A DNA stretch of 64,000 nt. It comes from Acidobacteria bacterium Ga0077522 (GTDB taxonomy: Bacteria > Acidobacteriota > Vicinamibacteria > Vicinamibacterales > Vicinamibacteraceae). Position numbers and translations under genes: made by a program. Below are positions 1 to 9,393 of this stretch, piece by piece. Positions within the stretch are counted from its first letter, which is position 1, and each line of letters starts with the position of its first letter. The stretch covers positions 1-64,000 of the forward strand of contig LNDN01000005.1 in the NCBI GenBank assembly GCA_001464065.1, read 5' to 3'. The notes under the pieces were generated by a model. The model had not been told where the DNA came from. It ran no database searches and saw only the letters and a list, made by a program, of their open reading frames with translations.

Positions 1-272
1 AACACCCGGCGGTCCCGGGCCATGGCCAGGCCCTGCATCGTGGCGAGGCCGACACGGAGCCCCGTGAAGCCGCCGGGGCCGGCCGCGGCGGCAAACAGGT
101 CGACGTCGGCCAGCGTCAGGCCGTGCGCGGCCAGGAGGCGCACCAGGTCGCCCGGCAGGCGGATCGCGTGCCGGACGGCGCCGTCGCCGACGCGGCAGTC
201 GAGCACCTGGCCGTCGCGCGCGAGCGCCAGACTGCCGGTGCGGGTGGAGGAATCGAGGGCAAGAACGAGCAT
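1..272 (-). CDS. tsaB: tRNA threonylcarbamoyladenosine biosynthesis protein TsaB, N-terminal part (runs off window start)
   Basis: Reverse-strand reading from ATG at 272 gives MLVLALDSSTRTGSLALARDGQVLDCRVGD...AAAAGPGGFTGLRVGLATMQGLAMA, typical of TsaB. Absent from the ORF track because it has no stop in the window. Confidence 0.85.
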   Translation of the reverse strand, partial: MLVLALDSSTRTGSLALARDGQVLDCRVGDGAVRHAIRLPGDLVRLLAAHGLTLADVDLFAAAAGPGGFTGLRVGLATMQGLAMARDRRV

Positions 273-359
273 GCTAGACTGGCCGCGGTCCTCACGGCCC
301 CGCTCATTCTACCGGCCGCGCCTCCGACAGCCGGTGGGCGCCGCGTGCCGCAGCCTCCG

Positions 360-3008
360 GTGTCCGATTCGATCCTGACAGCGCCACCCGCCTCGCTCAC
401 CCCGGCGATGCGTCAGTTCCAGGATGCCAAGCGTCTGCATCCCGACGCCCTCCTGTTCTTCCGGATGGGCGACTTCTACGAGCTGTTCCACGAGGATGCC
501 GTGGTGGCGGCGCGCGCCCTCGAGCTGACGCTGACCTCCCGCTCCAAGGACGCCACCGGCACCGGCATCCCGATGTGCGGCGTGCCCTTCCACGCCGCCG
601 ACGGCTACATCACGCGGCTGATCCGGCAGGGCTTCAGCGTCGCGATCTGCGACCAGGTCGAGGATCCGAAGACCGCCAAGGGCCTCGTCAAGCGCGCCGT
701 GACCCGCGTGGTCACGCCGGGCACCCTGACCGACGCGGCCTATCTGGACGCCCGCGCCCCGGCCCTGCTCGCCGCCGTGCTGCCGCCCGGCAAGGGCAGC
801 ACCACGTGGGGGCTGGCCTGGGTCGAGCTGTCGACGGGCGACTTCGCGGCGACCGAGTTCGAGGGCGACGCCGCCGACGCCCTTCTGCGCGAGGAACTGG
901 GGGTGCTCGCGCCGCGGGAACTGCTGCTCCCCATCGACGCCGACCTCGACGTCCTGCGCGCCGACGGAGCCACGCTGCCGGCCGTGACGCGCCGCGAGGG
1001 CTGGCAGTTCTCCCTCGACGCCGCCCAGCGGGCGCTCACCGAGCAGTTGCAGACCGCCGGGCTGTCCGGCTTCGGGCTCGATGGGCATCCATGTGCCGTC
1101 GGGGCGGCGGGCGCCCTGGTGCAGTACCTGCGCGACACGCAGAAGGGCGACCTGACGCACGTCCGGAGCCTCGCCTACCGCGAGACGCGCGACGGGCTGA
1201 TCATCGACGCCACGACGCTGCGCCACCTCGAAGTGCTCGCGTCGACCGAAGGCGAACGCCAGACCTCGCTGCTGGGCGTGCTGGACGAGACGGTGACGGC
1301 CATGGGCGCGCGGCTGCTCCGCGCCTGGCTCACCAAGCCGCTGGTGGCGCTCGACGCCATTCGCGATCGCCTCGACGCCGTCGAGGATCTCGCCTTCCGC
1401 ACGATGGAGCGCGGCACGCTCCGCGACACCCTCAAGCAGGTGTACGACGTGCAGCGGCTCGTGGCGCGCGCTGCCCTCGGCACAGCGGGCCCCCGCGACC
1501 TCGTGGCCCTCGCCCGCTCGCTCGGCGCCGTGCCCGACCTGCGCCAGACGCTGGCCACCCTGCAGGCCCCGTTGCTGGCGCACCTGAGCGAGGCGCTCGA
1601 CGACCTGCCCGACCTGCGGGCGCGCATCACCAGCACCCTGGCCGACGAACCGCCCATGCTGGCTCGCGATGGCGACGTGATCCGTGACGGCGCCGACCCG
1701 GAAGTCGATCGCCTTCGCGGCCTCAGTCGCCGCGGCAAGAGCGACATCTCCGCGATGGAAGAAGCCGAGCGGCAGCGCACCGGCATCACCTCGCTGAAGA
1801 TCCGCTTCAATCGCGTCTTCGGCTACTACATCGAGATCTCGAAGGCCAACCTGCACGCGGTGCCGGCCGACTACATCCGCAAGCAGACGATTGCCGGTGG
1901 CGAGCGCTTCATCACGCCTGGCCTGAAGACCTACGAGGAACAGGTCCTCCACGCCGACGAGCACCTGACCACGCTGGAACTGGCGCTCTTCGAGGCCCTG
2001 CGCCGCGAGGTGGCCACGCAGGCCACGGCCCTGCAGCGGACGGCCCACGCCCTCGCGACGCTCGACGTGCTGGCCACCTTCGCCGACGATGCGGCGCGGC
2101 GCAATTACAGCAAGCCGCACCTGCACGAGGGCGACGACCTGTCGGTCGTCGAAGGCCGCCATCCGGTCGTCGAGACGATGACGCGCGAGGCGTTCGTCCC
2201 CAACGACCTGTCCCTCGACGGCACGACGCAGCAGCTGCTGGTGATCACCGGCCCGAACATGGGCGGCAAGAGCACGTACCTGCGCCAGACCGCCCTGCTC
2301 TGCCTGATGGCGCAGGCCGGCTCGTTCGTGCCTGCCCGCCAGGCCAAGCTGCCGGTCGTCGACCGCATCTACGCCCGTGTCGGCGCCGCCGACAACATCG
2401 CCCGCGGGCAGTCGACGTTCATGGTGGAGATGCAGGAGACCGCCAGCATCCTCAACACCGCGACGTCGCGGAGCCTGGTGGTGCTCGACGAGATCGGCCG
2501 CGGCACCTCGACCTTCGATGGCCTGAGCATCGCGTGGGCGGTCGCCGAACACCTCGCGACCAACCCGAAGGCGCGCCCGAAGACGCTGTTCGCGACCCAC
2601 TATCACGAGCTGACCGACCTGGCCGATGCCCTGCCGGGTGTGGCCAACGCGCACCTGCTCGTGCGCGAGTGGCAGGACCAGATCGTCTTCCTCCGCAAGG
2701 TCGTGCCGGGGCGATCCGACCGCAGCTACGGCATCCAGGTCGCCCGCCTGGCCGGGCTGCCGACCAGCGTGATCCGCCGTGCCCGCGAGATCCTCACGGG
2801 CCTCGAGCAGGACGAACTCACCCGCGGCGGCCGCCCCACCATCGCCGGCGCCACGGCGTCGACAGGTCCCCAGCAGCAGCTCGGGCTCTTCCAGGCGCCG
2901 CCCGACGAGCGGCTGCGCGATCGCCTCCGCGAGATCGACATCAACGGCCTGACGCCCCTGCAGGCGCTGACCCTGCTGGCCGAGCTGAAGGAGGAGGCTG
3001 GTGACTAG
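360..3008 (+). CDS. mutS: DNA mismatch repair protein MutS
   Basis: MRQFQDAKRLHPDALLFFRMGDFYELFHEDA N-terminus; TGPNMGGKSTYLRQTALL Walker A; VVLDEIGRGTSTFDGLSIAWAVAEHL. Start (GTG 360 or ATG 409) uncertain; the track ORF start at 123 is an over-extension. Confidence 0.96.
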   Translation: MSDSILTAPPASLTPAMRQFQDAKRLHPDALLFFRMGDFYELFHEDAVVAARALELTLTSRSKDATGTGIPMCGVPFHAADGYITRLIRQGFSVAICDQVEDPKTAKGLVKRAVTRVVTPGTLTDAAYLDARAPALLAAVLPPGKGSTTWGLAWVELSTGDFAATEFEGDAADALLREELGVLAPRELLLPIDADLDVLRADGATLPAVTRREGWQFSLDAAQRALTEQLQTAGLSGFGLDGHPCAVGAAGALVQYLRDTQKGDLTHVRSLAYRETRDGLIIDATTLRHLEVLASTEGERQTSLLGVLDETVTAMGARLLRAWLTKPLVALDAIRDRLDAVEDLAFRTMERGTLRDTLKQVYDVQRLVARAALGTAGPRDLVALARSLGAVPDLRQTLATLQAPLLAHLSEALDDLPDLRARITSTLADEPPMLARDGDVIRDGADPEVDRLRGLSRRGKSDISAMEEAERQRTGITSLKIRFNRVFGYYIEISKANLHAVPADYIRKQTIAGGERFITPGLKTYEEQVLHADEHLTTLELALFEALRREVATQATALQRTAHALATLDVLATFADDAARRNYSKPHLHEGDDLSVVEGRHPVVETMTREAFVPNDLSLDGTTQQLLVITGPNMGGKSTYLRQTALLCLMAQAGSFVPARQAKLPVVDRIYARVGAADNIARGQSTFMVEMQETASILNTATSRSLVVLDEIGRGTSTFDGLSIAWAVAEHLATNPKARPKTLFATHYHELTDLADALPGVANAHLLVREWQDQIVFLRKVVPGRSDRSYGIQVARLAGLPTSVIRRAREILTGLEQDELTRGGRPTIAGATASTGPQQQLGLFQAPPDERLRDRLREIDINGLTPLQALTLLAELKEEAGD

Positions 3009-4551
3009 GCGCGGCGTGCTGGTCGCCCTGACCTGCCTGGCGACGCTCCTCGCTGGCGGCTGTCGCGATCGTCAGGCGTGGCACGATCCGGCCGTCGTCG
3101 TCGGGATCGCCGTCGGACCCACCAACCTGGATCCGCGCGTCGGCAGCGACGAAGCGAGCCAGCGCGTCCACCAACTGCTCTACGCGTCGCTCGTGCGGCT
3201 CGACGATCAGCTCCAGGTGGTGCCCGAACTGGCCGAGCGCCTCGAGGCACGCGACGACACGACGTTCGTGGCCCACCTGCGCCGAGGCCTCCGCTTCCAT
3301 GACGGGTCGGAGCTCGATGCCGAGGACGTCGCCTGGACGTTCCGCAGCTTTCTCGACGCGTCGTTCCTCTCGCCGCGCAAGGGCGCCTACGCCCAGCTCG
3401 CTGCGGTGGATATCGAGGACCCGCACACCGTCGTCTTCCGGCTCAAGGAGCGGTTCGCGTCGTTCCCGGTCAATCTCGTGATGGGCATCGTGCCGTCGGG
3501 CACGCCGGCCGGTGCGCCGGCCCGCATCGGTGCCGGACCGTACCGGTTCGTGCGGATGCAGTCGGACGATCGCGTCGAACTGGCCCCGAACGCCGACTAC
3601 TTCGAGGGGCCGCCCCGCAATGCCGGCGTCGTCCTGCGCGTGATTCCCGACGACACGATGCGCGGGCTCGAGCTCCGCACCGGCGCCATCGATCTCGTGA
3701 TCAACGACATCGCGCCCGACATCGTCCGCACGCTCCAGCAGGAAGACCGCATGCAGGTGGTGACCGCCCCGGGGCTCGACTACGCCTACGTCGGCCTCAA
3801 CATGCGCGATCCGCTGCTCGCCGACGTCCGCGTGCGACGTGCCCTCGGCCTCGCGGTCGACAGCGCGGCCATCATCGAGCACCTCCGCCGCGGGCTGGCC
3901 GTGCCGGCGACCGGCATCATCCCGCCGATGTCGTGGGCCCATGCGTCGGACCTGCAGCCGACCCCGCACGACCCGGCGCTGGCCGGTCGCCTGCTCGACG
4001 AGGCGGGCTATCCCGATCCTGACGGGGCGGGGCCGTTGCCACGGCTGCGTCTCACGCTCAAGACGTCGACGGCGGAGTTCGTGCGACTGCAGGCGGCCGT
4101 GATCCAGCAGGACCTGGCCCGCATCGGCGTCGCCGTGGACGTCCGCACGCACGAGTTCGCGACGTTGTATGCCGACGTGCTGAAGGGCCGCTTCCAGATG
4201 TTCACGCTGCAGTGGGTCGGCGTCACCGACCCCGACATGCTGCGGCGCGTCTTCCACTCCACCCAGATGCCGCCGGCAGGATTCAACCGCGGCTTCTTCA
4301 GCGACCCGGCGGTGGACGCGATGATCGACGAGGCGACGACGACCGCCGATCCGGCGGCGCGGCGCGCGCGCTACGTGGACGTGCAGCACCGCCTCTTTGC
4401 GGCCGCGCCGTACGTCAGCCTGTGGACCAAGGTCAACGTCGCCGTCGCGCAGCCCTGGCTCCGTGGCGTCCACCTGACGCCGCAGGCCAGCTTCGCCACC
4501 TTGCGGCACATCACGAAGACCGTCGAGACGGCTGCCGCGGCAGGTCACTGA
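3001..4551 (+). CDS. ABC transporter substrate-binding lipoprotein (SBP family 5, peptide/nickel type)
   Basis: Lipobox LLAGGC; GPTNLDPRVGSDEASQRVHQLLYASLVRLDD; FHDGSELDAEDVAWTFRSFLD. Starts inside the mutS stop region (GTGACTAG). Confidence 0.88.
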   Translation: MTRRGVLVALTCLATLLAGGCRDRQAWHDPAVVVGIAVGPTNLDPRVGSDEASQRVHQLLYASLVRLDDQLQVVPELAERLEARDDTTFVAHLRRGLRFHDGSELDAEDVAWTFRSFLDASFLSPRKGAYAQLAAVDIEDPHTVVFRLKERFASFPVNLVMGIVPSGTPAGAPARIGAGPYRFVRMQSDDRVELAPNADYFEGPPRNAGVVLRVIPDDTMRGLELRTGAIDLVINDIAPDIVRTLQQEDRMQVVTAPGLDYAYVGLNMRDPLLADVRVRRALGLAVDSAAIIEHLRRGLAVPATGIIPPMSWAHASDLQPTPHDPALAGRLLDEAGYPDPDGAGPLPRLRLTLKTSTAEFVRLQAAVIQQDLARIGVAVDVRTHEFATLYADVLKGRFQMFTLQWVGVTDPDMLRRVFHSTQMPPAGFNRGFFSDPAVDAMIDEATTTADPAARRARYVDVQHRLFAAAPYVSLWTKVNVAVAQPWLRGVHLTPQASFATLRHITKTVETAAAAGH

Positions 4552-4649
4552 CCGTCGACCTGAAGGTCGACGGCTACACAGGTCGACGGCTAAAAAGGTC
4601 GACGGCGACAGTCGCCGGCACAGTCGACGGCTCCAGTCGCCGGCCCTAC
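4545..4649 (+). repeat. Short-unit array (AGTCGmCGGC-type units, about 12-16 bp) beginning with a 33-bp palindromic module
   Basis: TCACTGACCGTCGACCTGAAGGTCGACGGCTAC at 4545-4577, then units AGGTCGACGGCTACAC / AGGTCGACGGCTAAAA / AGGTCGACGGCGAC / AGTCGCCGGCAC / AGTCGACGGCTCC / AGTCGCCGGCCCTAC (4564-4649). Confidence 0.9.
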
Positions 4650-5488
4650 GACTTCGGCAGATGCTCCGCGATCAGGGCCACGACCACGTCGGGCGATTCG
4701 GCATGGATCCAGTGCCCGCCATCCCGGTGATGCAGGTGCACGCGGGCTCGCCCTTCGGCAGGCGCTGCGTCGAGGGCGCTCAGGCGTGCGACGGCCTCGG
4801 GTGAGATGACCGACGACTGCGACGCCTTCAGCACGTGGATGTCGTGACCCGGCGCCCCCGGGTCGAGGGCGGTCCACAGCGGTGTCTGGAAGAACTCGTG
4901 CAGCAACTGCTCCATGACGTCGAAGTCGAGCCGCCAGCGAAACGCATCGGTGTCATGCGCGAGATTGGTGGACATCCACTGCGCCACCTCCGTGCTGAAG
5001 CCGCCGGCCTCGATGCCGGCGATGGCCTCCTGGCGGGACCCGAACGTCTGAGGCAACCGCCGCACGATCCCGAGCATGTCCCAGGCGCTGCCCGAGGGCG
5101 CCTTGGCTTCGGGGGTCGAGTCGATGACCCAGGTCTGCAGGGGCCGCGCGGCCTGCCGCAGGGCGTAGGCCAGGGCCACCTTGCCGCCGAAGGAATGGCC
5201 GAGGACGGCGTCCGGCGTGACGCCCTGCGCCGCCCCCCAGGTCTCGATGTCGGCCGCGAGGGCGTCCAGGGTGCCGCACTCGGGCCCGGGGTGGGCATCC
5301 CCGTGGTGCCGCATGTCGGCGAGCCAGCAGCCCCAGTCGGGCCGCTGCTCGACCAGCAGGCGCGCCACCGCCAGCCAGTTGCGTCCACGTCCGTAGATGC
5401 CGTGCAGCATCAGCAGTTGCTTGGTGCCGGGCGCGGTCGCCCCGACGTGCCGGGCCACCATGGGAGAAGTCGGCGTCATCCGCTCCAC
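4646..5488 (-). CDS. Alpha/beta hydrolase
   Basis: LLMLHGIYGRGRNWLAVARLL, nucleophile elbow GHSFGGKVALAYAL, C-terminal GGHWIHAESPDVV. Confidence 0.88.
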   Translation of the reverse strand: MERMTPTSPMVARHVGATAPGTKQLLMLHGIYGRGRNWLAVARLLVEQRPDWGCWLADMRHHGDAHPGPECGTLDALAADIETWGAAQGVTPDAVLGHSFGGKVALAYALRQAARPLQTWVIDSTPEAKAPSGSAWDMLGIVRRLPQTFGSRQEAIAGIEAGGFSTEVAQWMSTNLAHDTDAFRWRLDFDVMEQLLHEFFQTPLWTALDPGAPGHDIHVLKASQSSVISPEAVARLSALDAAPAEGRARVHLHHRDGGHWIHAESPDVVVALIAEHLPKS

Positions 5489-5508
5489 GGTATCCTTCAG
5501 GACGCTCT

Positions 5509-6558
5509 TTGCGCCACCGCCCCGACCCCGTGCCCGCCGACGACCAGCTCTCGCTCTTCGACCTCACCCCGCCCTCACGCGGTCGCGACGACGACAACGT
5601 CGAGCCGGAGGCGGACTGGCCTGCCGACGTGCGCGCCCTCGGCGAGCGCATCCCCTCGTCGGTGCGCTTCGGCACCAGCAGCTGGAGCTTTCCCGGCTGG
5701 GCCGGGATCGTGTATCGCCGTCCGCGCACCCAGACGGAACTCGCACGCGAGGGGCTCCGCGAGTACGCGCGCTATCCGCTCTTCGGCACCGTCGGCATCG
5801 ATCGCAGCTACTACGCGCCGCTGACCAGCGAGGAACTGAAGCGCTATGCCAGCCAGCTGCCGTCGGGCTTCCCGTGCTGCGCCAAGGTGCCGGCGATGTA
5901 TGCCTCGCCCGTCCTGCCCGGGAGTGGCCGTGACTCGGCCGCCATCCCGAACCCGGACTTCCTGTCACCCGAAGGGTTCCTTGCCGACGTCGTGCAGCCG
6001 TTCCTGCTGTACTTCCGCCACCATCTCGGCCCGTTCGTCCTCGAGATTCCCCCGGTGCCCCCGGAGGCCCGCCTCGAACCACAGGCGTTTGCCGATCGGC
6101 TGGCGCGCTTCCTCGAGGCCGTGCCACGCAGCTTCCCGATGTCGGTCGAGTTGCGGGACCGGCGGCTCATCACTCCGGCCTACGCCGCGGCCTTGCGCGA
6201 GCACGGCGCCGCACACGTGCTGAACTACTGGTCGGCGATGCCGCTGCCCGCCGAGCAGGCGACCAAGGTGGACGTGACCCGCGCGCCGTTCGTCGTCGTG
6301 CGCCTGCTGCTGCGGCCGGGCACGAAGTACGAAGCGCGCCGCGATGCCTTCCGGCCCTTCAACCGGATCGTCGAGCCCGATGAACGCCTGCGTCTCGGTG
6401 TGACGAGGCTGATCAGTGACGCGACCGGCCGTCAGCAGCCGGTCTACGTCCTTGTGAACAACAAGGCCGAAGGGTCGGCGCCGCTGACGATTCGCGCGCT
6501 GGCCGAGCACCTCGTTGCCGAACTCGACCATGCACGCTCTTCAGATTCGCCCCCCTGA
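5509..6558 (+). CDS. DUF72 domain-containing protein
   Basis: VRFGTSSWSFPGWAGIVY...GTVGIDRSYYAPL; typical DUF72 start. Initiates at TTG 5509 or GTG 5530. Confidence 0.85.
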   Translation: MRHRPDPVPADDQLSLFDLTPPSRGRDDDNVEPEADWPADVRALGERIPSSVRFGTSSWSFPGWAGIVYRRPRTQTELAREGLREYARYPLFGTVGIDRSYYAPLTSEELKRYASQLPSGFPCCAKVPAMYASPVLPGSGRDSAAIPNPDFLSPEGFLADVVQPFLLYFRHHLGPFVLEIPPVPPEARLEPQAFADRLARFLEAVPRSFPMSVELRDRRLITPAYAAALREHGAAHVLNYWSAMPLPAEQATKVDVTRAPFVVVRLLLRPGTKYEARRDAFRPFNRIVEPDERLRLGVTRLISDATGRQQPVYVLVNNKAEGSAPLTIRALAEHLVAELDHARSSDSPP

Positions 6559-7003
6559 CACGCCACCACGGAGGGTGGCCCGACTGCTCACCTGGCCCGT
6601 CCTGCCCCGCGTGGTGATGATGGCGATGCTGTCGGGCGCCCTCCTCGGCAGCCTCGGCTGTTCGTCCTCGAGCGTGCCCACGGCGCCCCGCGGCGCGGCC
6701 ATCGTCACCGTGCGCGTGATCGACGAGCAGTTCCGCATGCTGCTGACGACCCCGGCGCAGATCGAGGCCGCGCGGGCGGCCCAGGCGGGCGGGCCCGCCT
6801 CGATTCCCAACGGCCGTCTCGTCGCCGGTCCCCAGGTCAACACCGGCTACTCCTGGCACGTCGTCGACGTCGAGTTCGCCGAGGCGACGGTCGAGGTCTG
6901 CGATGGCCTGCCGTCTCACGTGCAGCGCGAAGGGGTGCAGTTCGGGGCCGGGCGCTACTGCCCGTGGAGTGCCCGCATCGTCGGCATCGAGGTCACACCG
7001 TAA
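6530..7003 (+). CDS. Putative lipoprotein with BP74_N-like domain
   Basis: Lipobox LLGSLGC; VTVRVIDEQFRMLLTTPAQIEAA...VEFAEATVEVCDGLPSHVQ...GRYCPWSARIVGIE resembles the BP74 N-terminal domain pattern. Confidence 0.6.
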   Translation: MHALQIRPPDTPPRRVARLLTWPVLPRVVMMAMLSGALLGSLGCSSSSVPTAPRGAAIVTVRVIDEQFRMLLTTPAQIEAARAAQAGGPASIPNGRLVAGPQVNTGYSWHVVDVEFAEATVEVCDGLPSHVQREGVQFGAGRYCPWSARIVGIEVTP

Positions 7004-7988
7004 GCACGAGCTTGCCGATGTGGGCGCTCGACTCCATGACGGCATGGGCCTGCGCCGCCTGCGCCAGCGGCCATGTCGCGAAGACCTGCGGTCGGATGGT
7101 GCCGGCGGAGAGCAGCGGCCACACCTCGCGCTCCAGTGCCGCCGCGAGGCGCGCCTTCTCCTCGATACTGCGTGGCCGCAGCGTCGATCCGGTGAACGTC
7201 AGCCGTCGCCGCATCACCAGTGACGCATCGACCGTCGCCTTGGCGCCCTGCAACACGGCAATCTGCACCAGACGCCCATCTTCGGCCAGCAGCGACAGGT
7301 TGCGGGCGACGTAGTCGCCGCCCACCATGTCGAGGATGACGTCGACGCCTCGTCCGCCGGTGGCCTCGCGAATCACCGTCACGAAATCGTCGTTGCGATA
7401 GTTGACGGCGCGGGTGGCACCCAGGGCCTCGCAGGCGGCGCACTTGTCCGGCGTCCCTGCCGTGGCGAACACGGTCGCCCCTCGATGCGCGGCCACCTGG
7501 ATGGCCGTCGTCCCGATGCCACTCGACCCGCCGTGAACGAGCAACGTCTCGCCGGGGGCGAGGCGTCCGCGCTCGACCACGTTGCTCCACACCGTGAAGA
7601 ACGTCTCGGGGATGGCGGCCGCCTCGACGGGCGAGAGTGCTGCGGGCTGCGGCAGGCACTGCCCCTCCGGCGCGACCGCGTACGCCGCGTAGCCACCGCC
7701 CGCGAGCAAGGCACACACCCGATCGCCGACGCGCCAGCGCACGACGTCCCGACCGCAGGCGACCACGTCGCCTGCGACCTCCAGCCCCGGGAGATCCGAC
7801 GCCCCGGGAGGCGGGGCATACCGGCCCATGCGCTGGAACACGTCGGGGCGGTTGACACCGGCCGCACGGACCGCGATGAGCACCTCGTGCGGGCCGGGCA
7901 CGGGCACGGGGCGGTGCCCCGCGACCAGTACGTCCGGACCGCCGGGTTCGCGGATCTCGACCACGTCCATCAGGGCAGGCAGGGACAT
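6993..7988 (-). CDS. NAD(P)H quinone oxidoreductase / zinc-type alcohol dehydrogenase-like (PIG3-type)
   Basis: AAGVNRPDVFQRMGRYAPPPGASDLPGLEVAGDV; LLVHGGSSGIGTTAIQVAAHRGATVFATAGT. Confidence 0.9.
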   Translation of the reverse strand: MSLPALMDVVEIREPGGPDVLVAGHRPVPVPGPHEVLIAVRAAGVNRPDVFQRMGRYAPPPGASDLPGLEVAGDVVACGRDVVRWRVGDRVCALLAGGGYAAYAVAPEGQCLPQPAALSPVEAAAIPETFFTVWSNVVERGRLAPGETLLVHGGSSGIGTTAIQVAAHRGATVFATAGTPDKCAACEALGATRAVNYRNDDFVTVIREATGGRGVDVILDMVGGDYVARNLSLLAEDGRLVQIAVLQGAKATVDASLVMRRRLTFTGSTLRPRSIEEKARLAAALEREVWPLLSAGTIRPQVFATWPLAQAAQAHAVMESSAHIGKLVLTV

Positions 7989-8024
7989 CCGCCGAGCATA
8001 CGTCAGAGCCCGTATGATGGGCGG

Positions 8025-9392
8025 ATGTCCGGGCGCGGCTCCTTCGTGCGTGATGCCGTCCTGCCGATGGTGAAGCTGGCGGCGCCGGTCATCGCGGCAG
8101 AGCTGGGCTGGATGGGCATGGGCGTGGTCGACACGTTGATGGTCGGGCCGCTCGGGGCGGCGCCGCTCGGCGGCACCGGGATCGGCAGCACCCTCTTCAT
8201 CGCCATCGGCATCTTCGGGATGGGCATCCTGCTCGGCCTCGACACGATGGTCGCGCAGGCCTGGGGCGCCGGCGATCGCGAGGCGTGCGACCGGTGGCTG
8301 ATTGCGGGCCTGTGGCTGGCCCTGCTGGCGACGATCCCGCTCGCCCTGCTGCTCGTCGTCCTCTGGCAGCTGCTGCCGGTCCTCGGGTTCCATCCCGACG
8401 TCCTGCCACACGTCACGGCCTACTTTCCCATCGTGGCCACCAGCCTGCCGCCACTGCTGATCTATGCCGCGCTGCGTCGCTACCTGCAGGCGCTGTCGCA
8501 GGTGGCCGCGATCGCCTTCACCCTGGTGTCGGCCAACCTCGTCAACCTGGTCGTGAACTGGGTGCTGATCTACGGCATCGGGCCGGCCCCGGCACTCGGC
8601 GTGCGCGGGGCGGCGTGGGCGACGGTGATCTCGCGCGTCTACATGGTGGGCGTGCTCGGCTGGGTCGTATGGCGACTGCACCGCGGCGGGCCGGCGGCCC
8701 ATCTCTCGTGGCGGCTGCCCACGGCGCGCGTGCGCCGTCTGCTGACGCTCGGCCTGCCGGCGGCCGCCCACCTGACGTTCGAGGTGGGCGTCTTCAGTGC
8801 CGTGACGGCCATCGCCGGCCAGTTGCCGCCCGACTCGCTCGCGGCGCACCACATCGCGCTCAACATCGCCAGCGTCGTGTTCATGGTGCCGCTCGGCGTG
8901 TCGGCCGCCGCGGCCGTCCTGGTCGGCCAGCACGTCGGCCGTGGCGACGGGCGCGGTGCCCAACGCGCCGGCTGGGCCGCCATCGTCGTCACGCTGGGGT
9001 TCATGGCCACCGCCGCCGTCGCGCTCTTCACGATACCGGCCGCCTTCATCCGGCTGTTCACGGCCGAGACCGCCGTGATCGCGATCGGCTCCCAGTTGCT
9101 CGGGGTCGCGGCGACCTTCCAGTTGTTCGACGGTCTGCAGGTGACGACGACGGGCGCGCTGCGCGGGCTGGGTGAGACGCGTGTGCCGATGTTCATCAGC
9201 CTGGTGGGCTACTGGGTCAGTGGCCTGCCGCTCGGCTGGTGGCTCTGCTTCCGCGCCGGCTACGGCGTCATCGGCCTGTGGCTCGGACTCGCGGCGAGCC
9301 TGTGTCTGGTCGGCACGGCGCTGCTCGTCCTCTGGCACCGCCGCATCGGCCAGGCGACGCGCCACCTGCGGCCCGTCGTGGCATCCTCCTGA
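8025..9392 (+). CDS. MATE family efflux transporter
   Basis: VKLAAPVIAAELGWMGMGVVDTLMVGPLG, about 12 hydrophobic segments, LRGLGETRVPMFISLVGYW. Confidence 0.92.
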   Translation: MSGRGSFVRDAVLPMVKLAAPVIAAELGWMGMGVVDTLMVGPLGAAPLGGTGIGSTLFIAIGIFGMGILLGLDTMVAQAWGAGDREACDRWLIAGLWLALLATIPLALLLVVLWQLLPVLGFHPDVLPHVTAYFPIVATSLPPLLIYAALRRYLQALSQVAAIAFTLVSANLVNLVVNWVLIYGIGPAPALGVRGAAWATVISRVYMVGVLGWVVWRLHRGGPAAHLSWRLPTARVRRLLTLGLPAAAHLTFEVGVFSAVTAIAGQLPPDSLAAHHIALNIASVVFMVPLGVSAAAAVLVGQHVGRGDGRGAQRAGWAAIVVTLGFMATAAVALFTIPAAFIRLFTAETAVIAIGSQLLGVAATFQLFDGLQVTTTGALRGLGETRVPMFISLVGYWVSGLPLGWWLCFRAGYGVIGLWLGLAASLCLVGTALLVLWHRRIGQATRHLRPVVASS

Positions 9393-9393
9393 C

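Noticed and set aside
123-359. N-terminal extension of mutS in the ORF track
   Set aside because: Region 1-272 encodes tsaB on the opposite strand; the MutS family start aligns near 360-409.
309-2654. 781-aa antisense ORF opposite mutS
   Set aside because: Typical high-GC shadow ORF; Arg/Gly/Ala/Gln/His-rich with no recognisable domain, while the forward frame is clearly mutS.
2941-4548. 535-aa ORF antisense to the peptide-binding lipoprotein
   Set aside because: Same shadow-ORF pattern; the forward strand has lipobox and family motifs.
4545-4649. CRISPR array
   Set aside because: Units are only 12-16 bp, no variable spacers of constant length, no cas genes.
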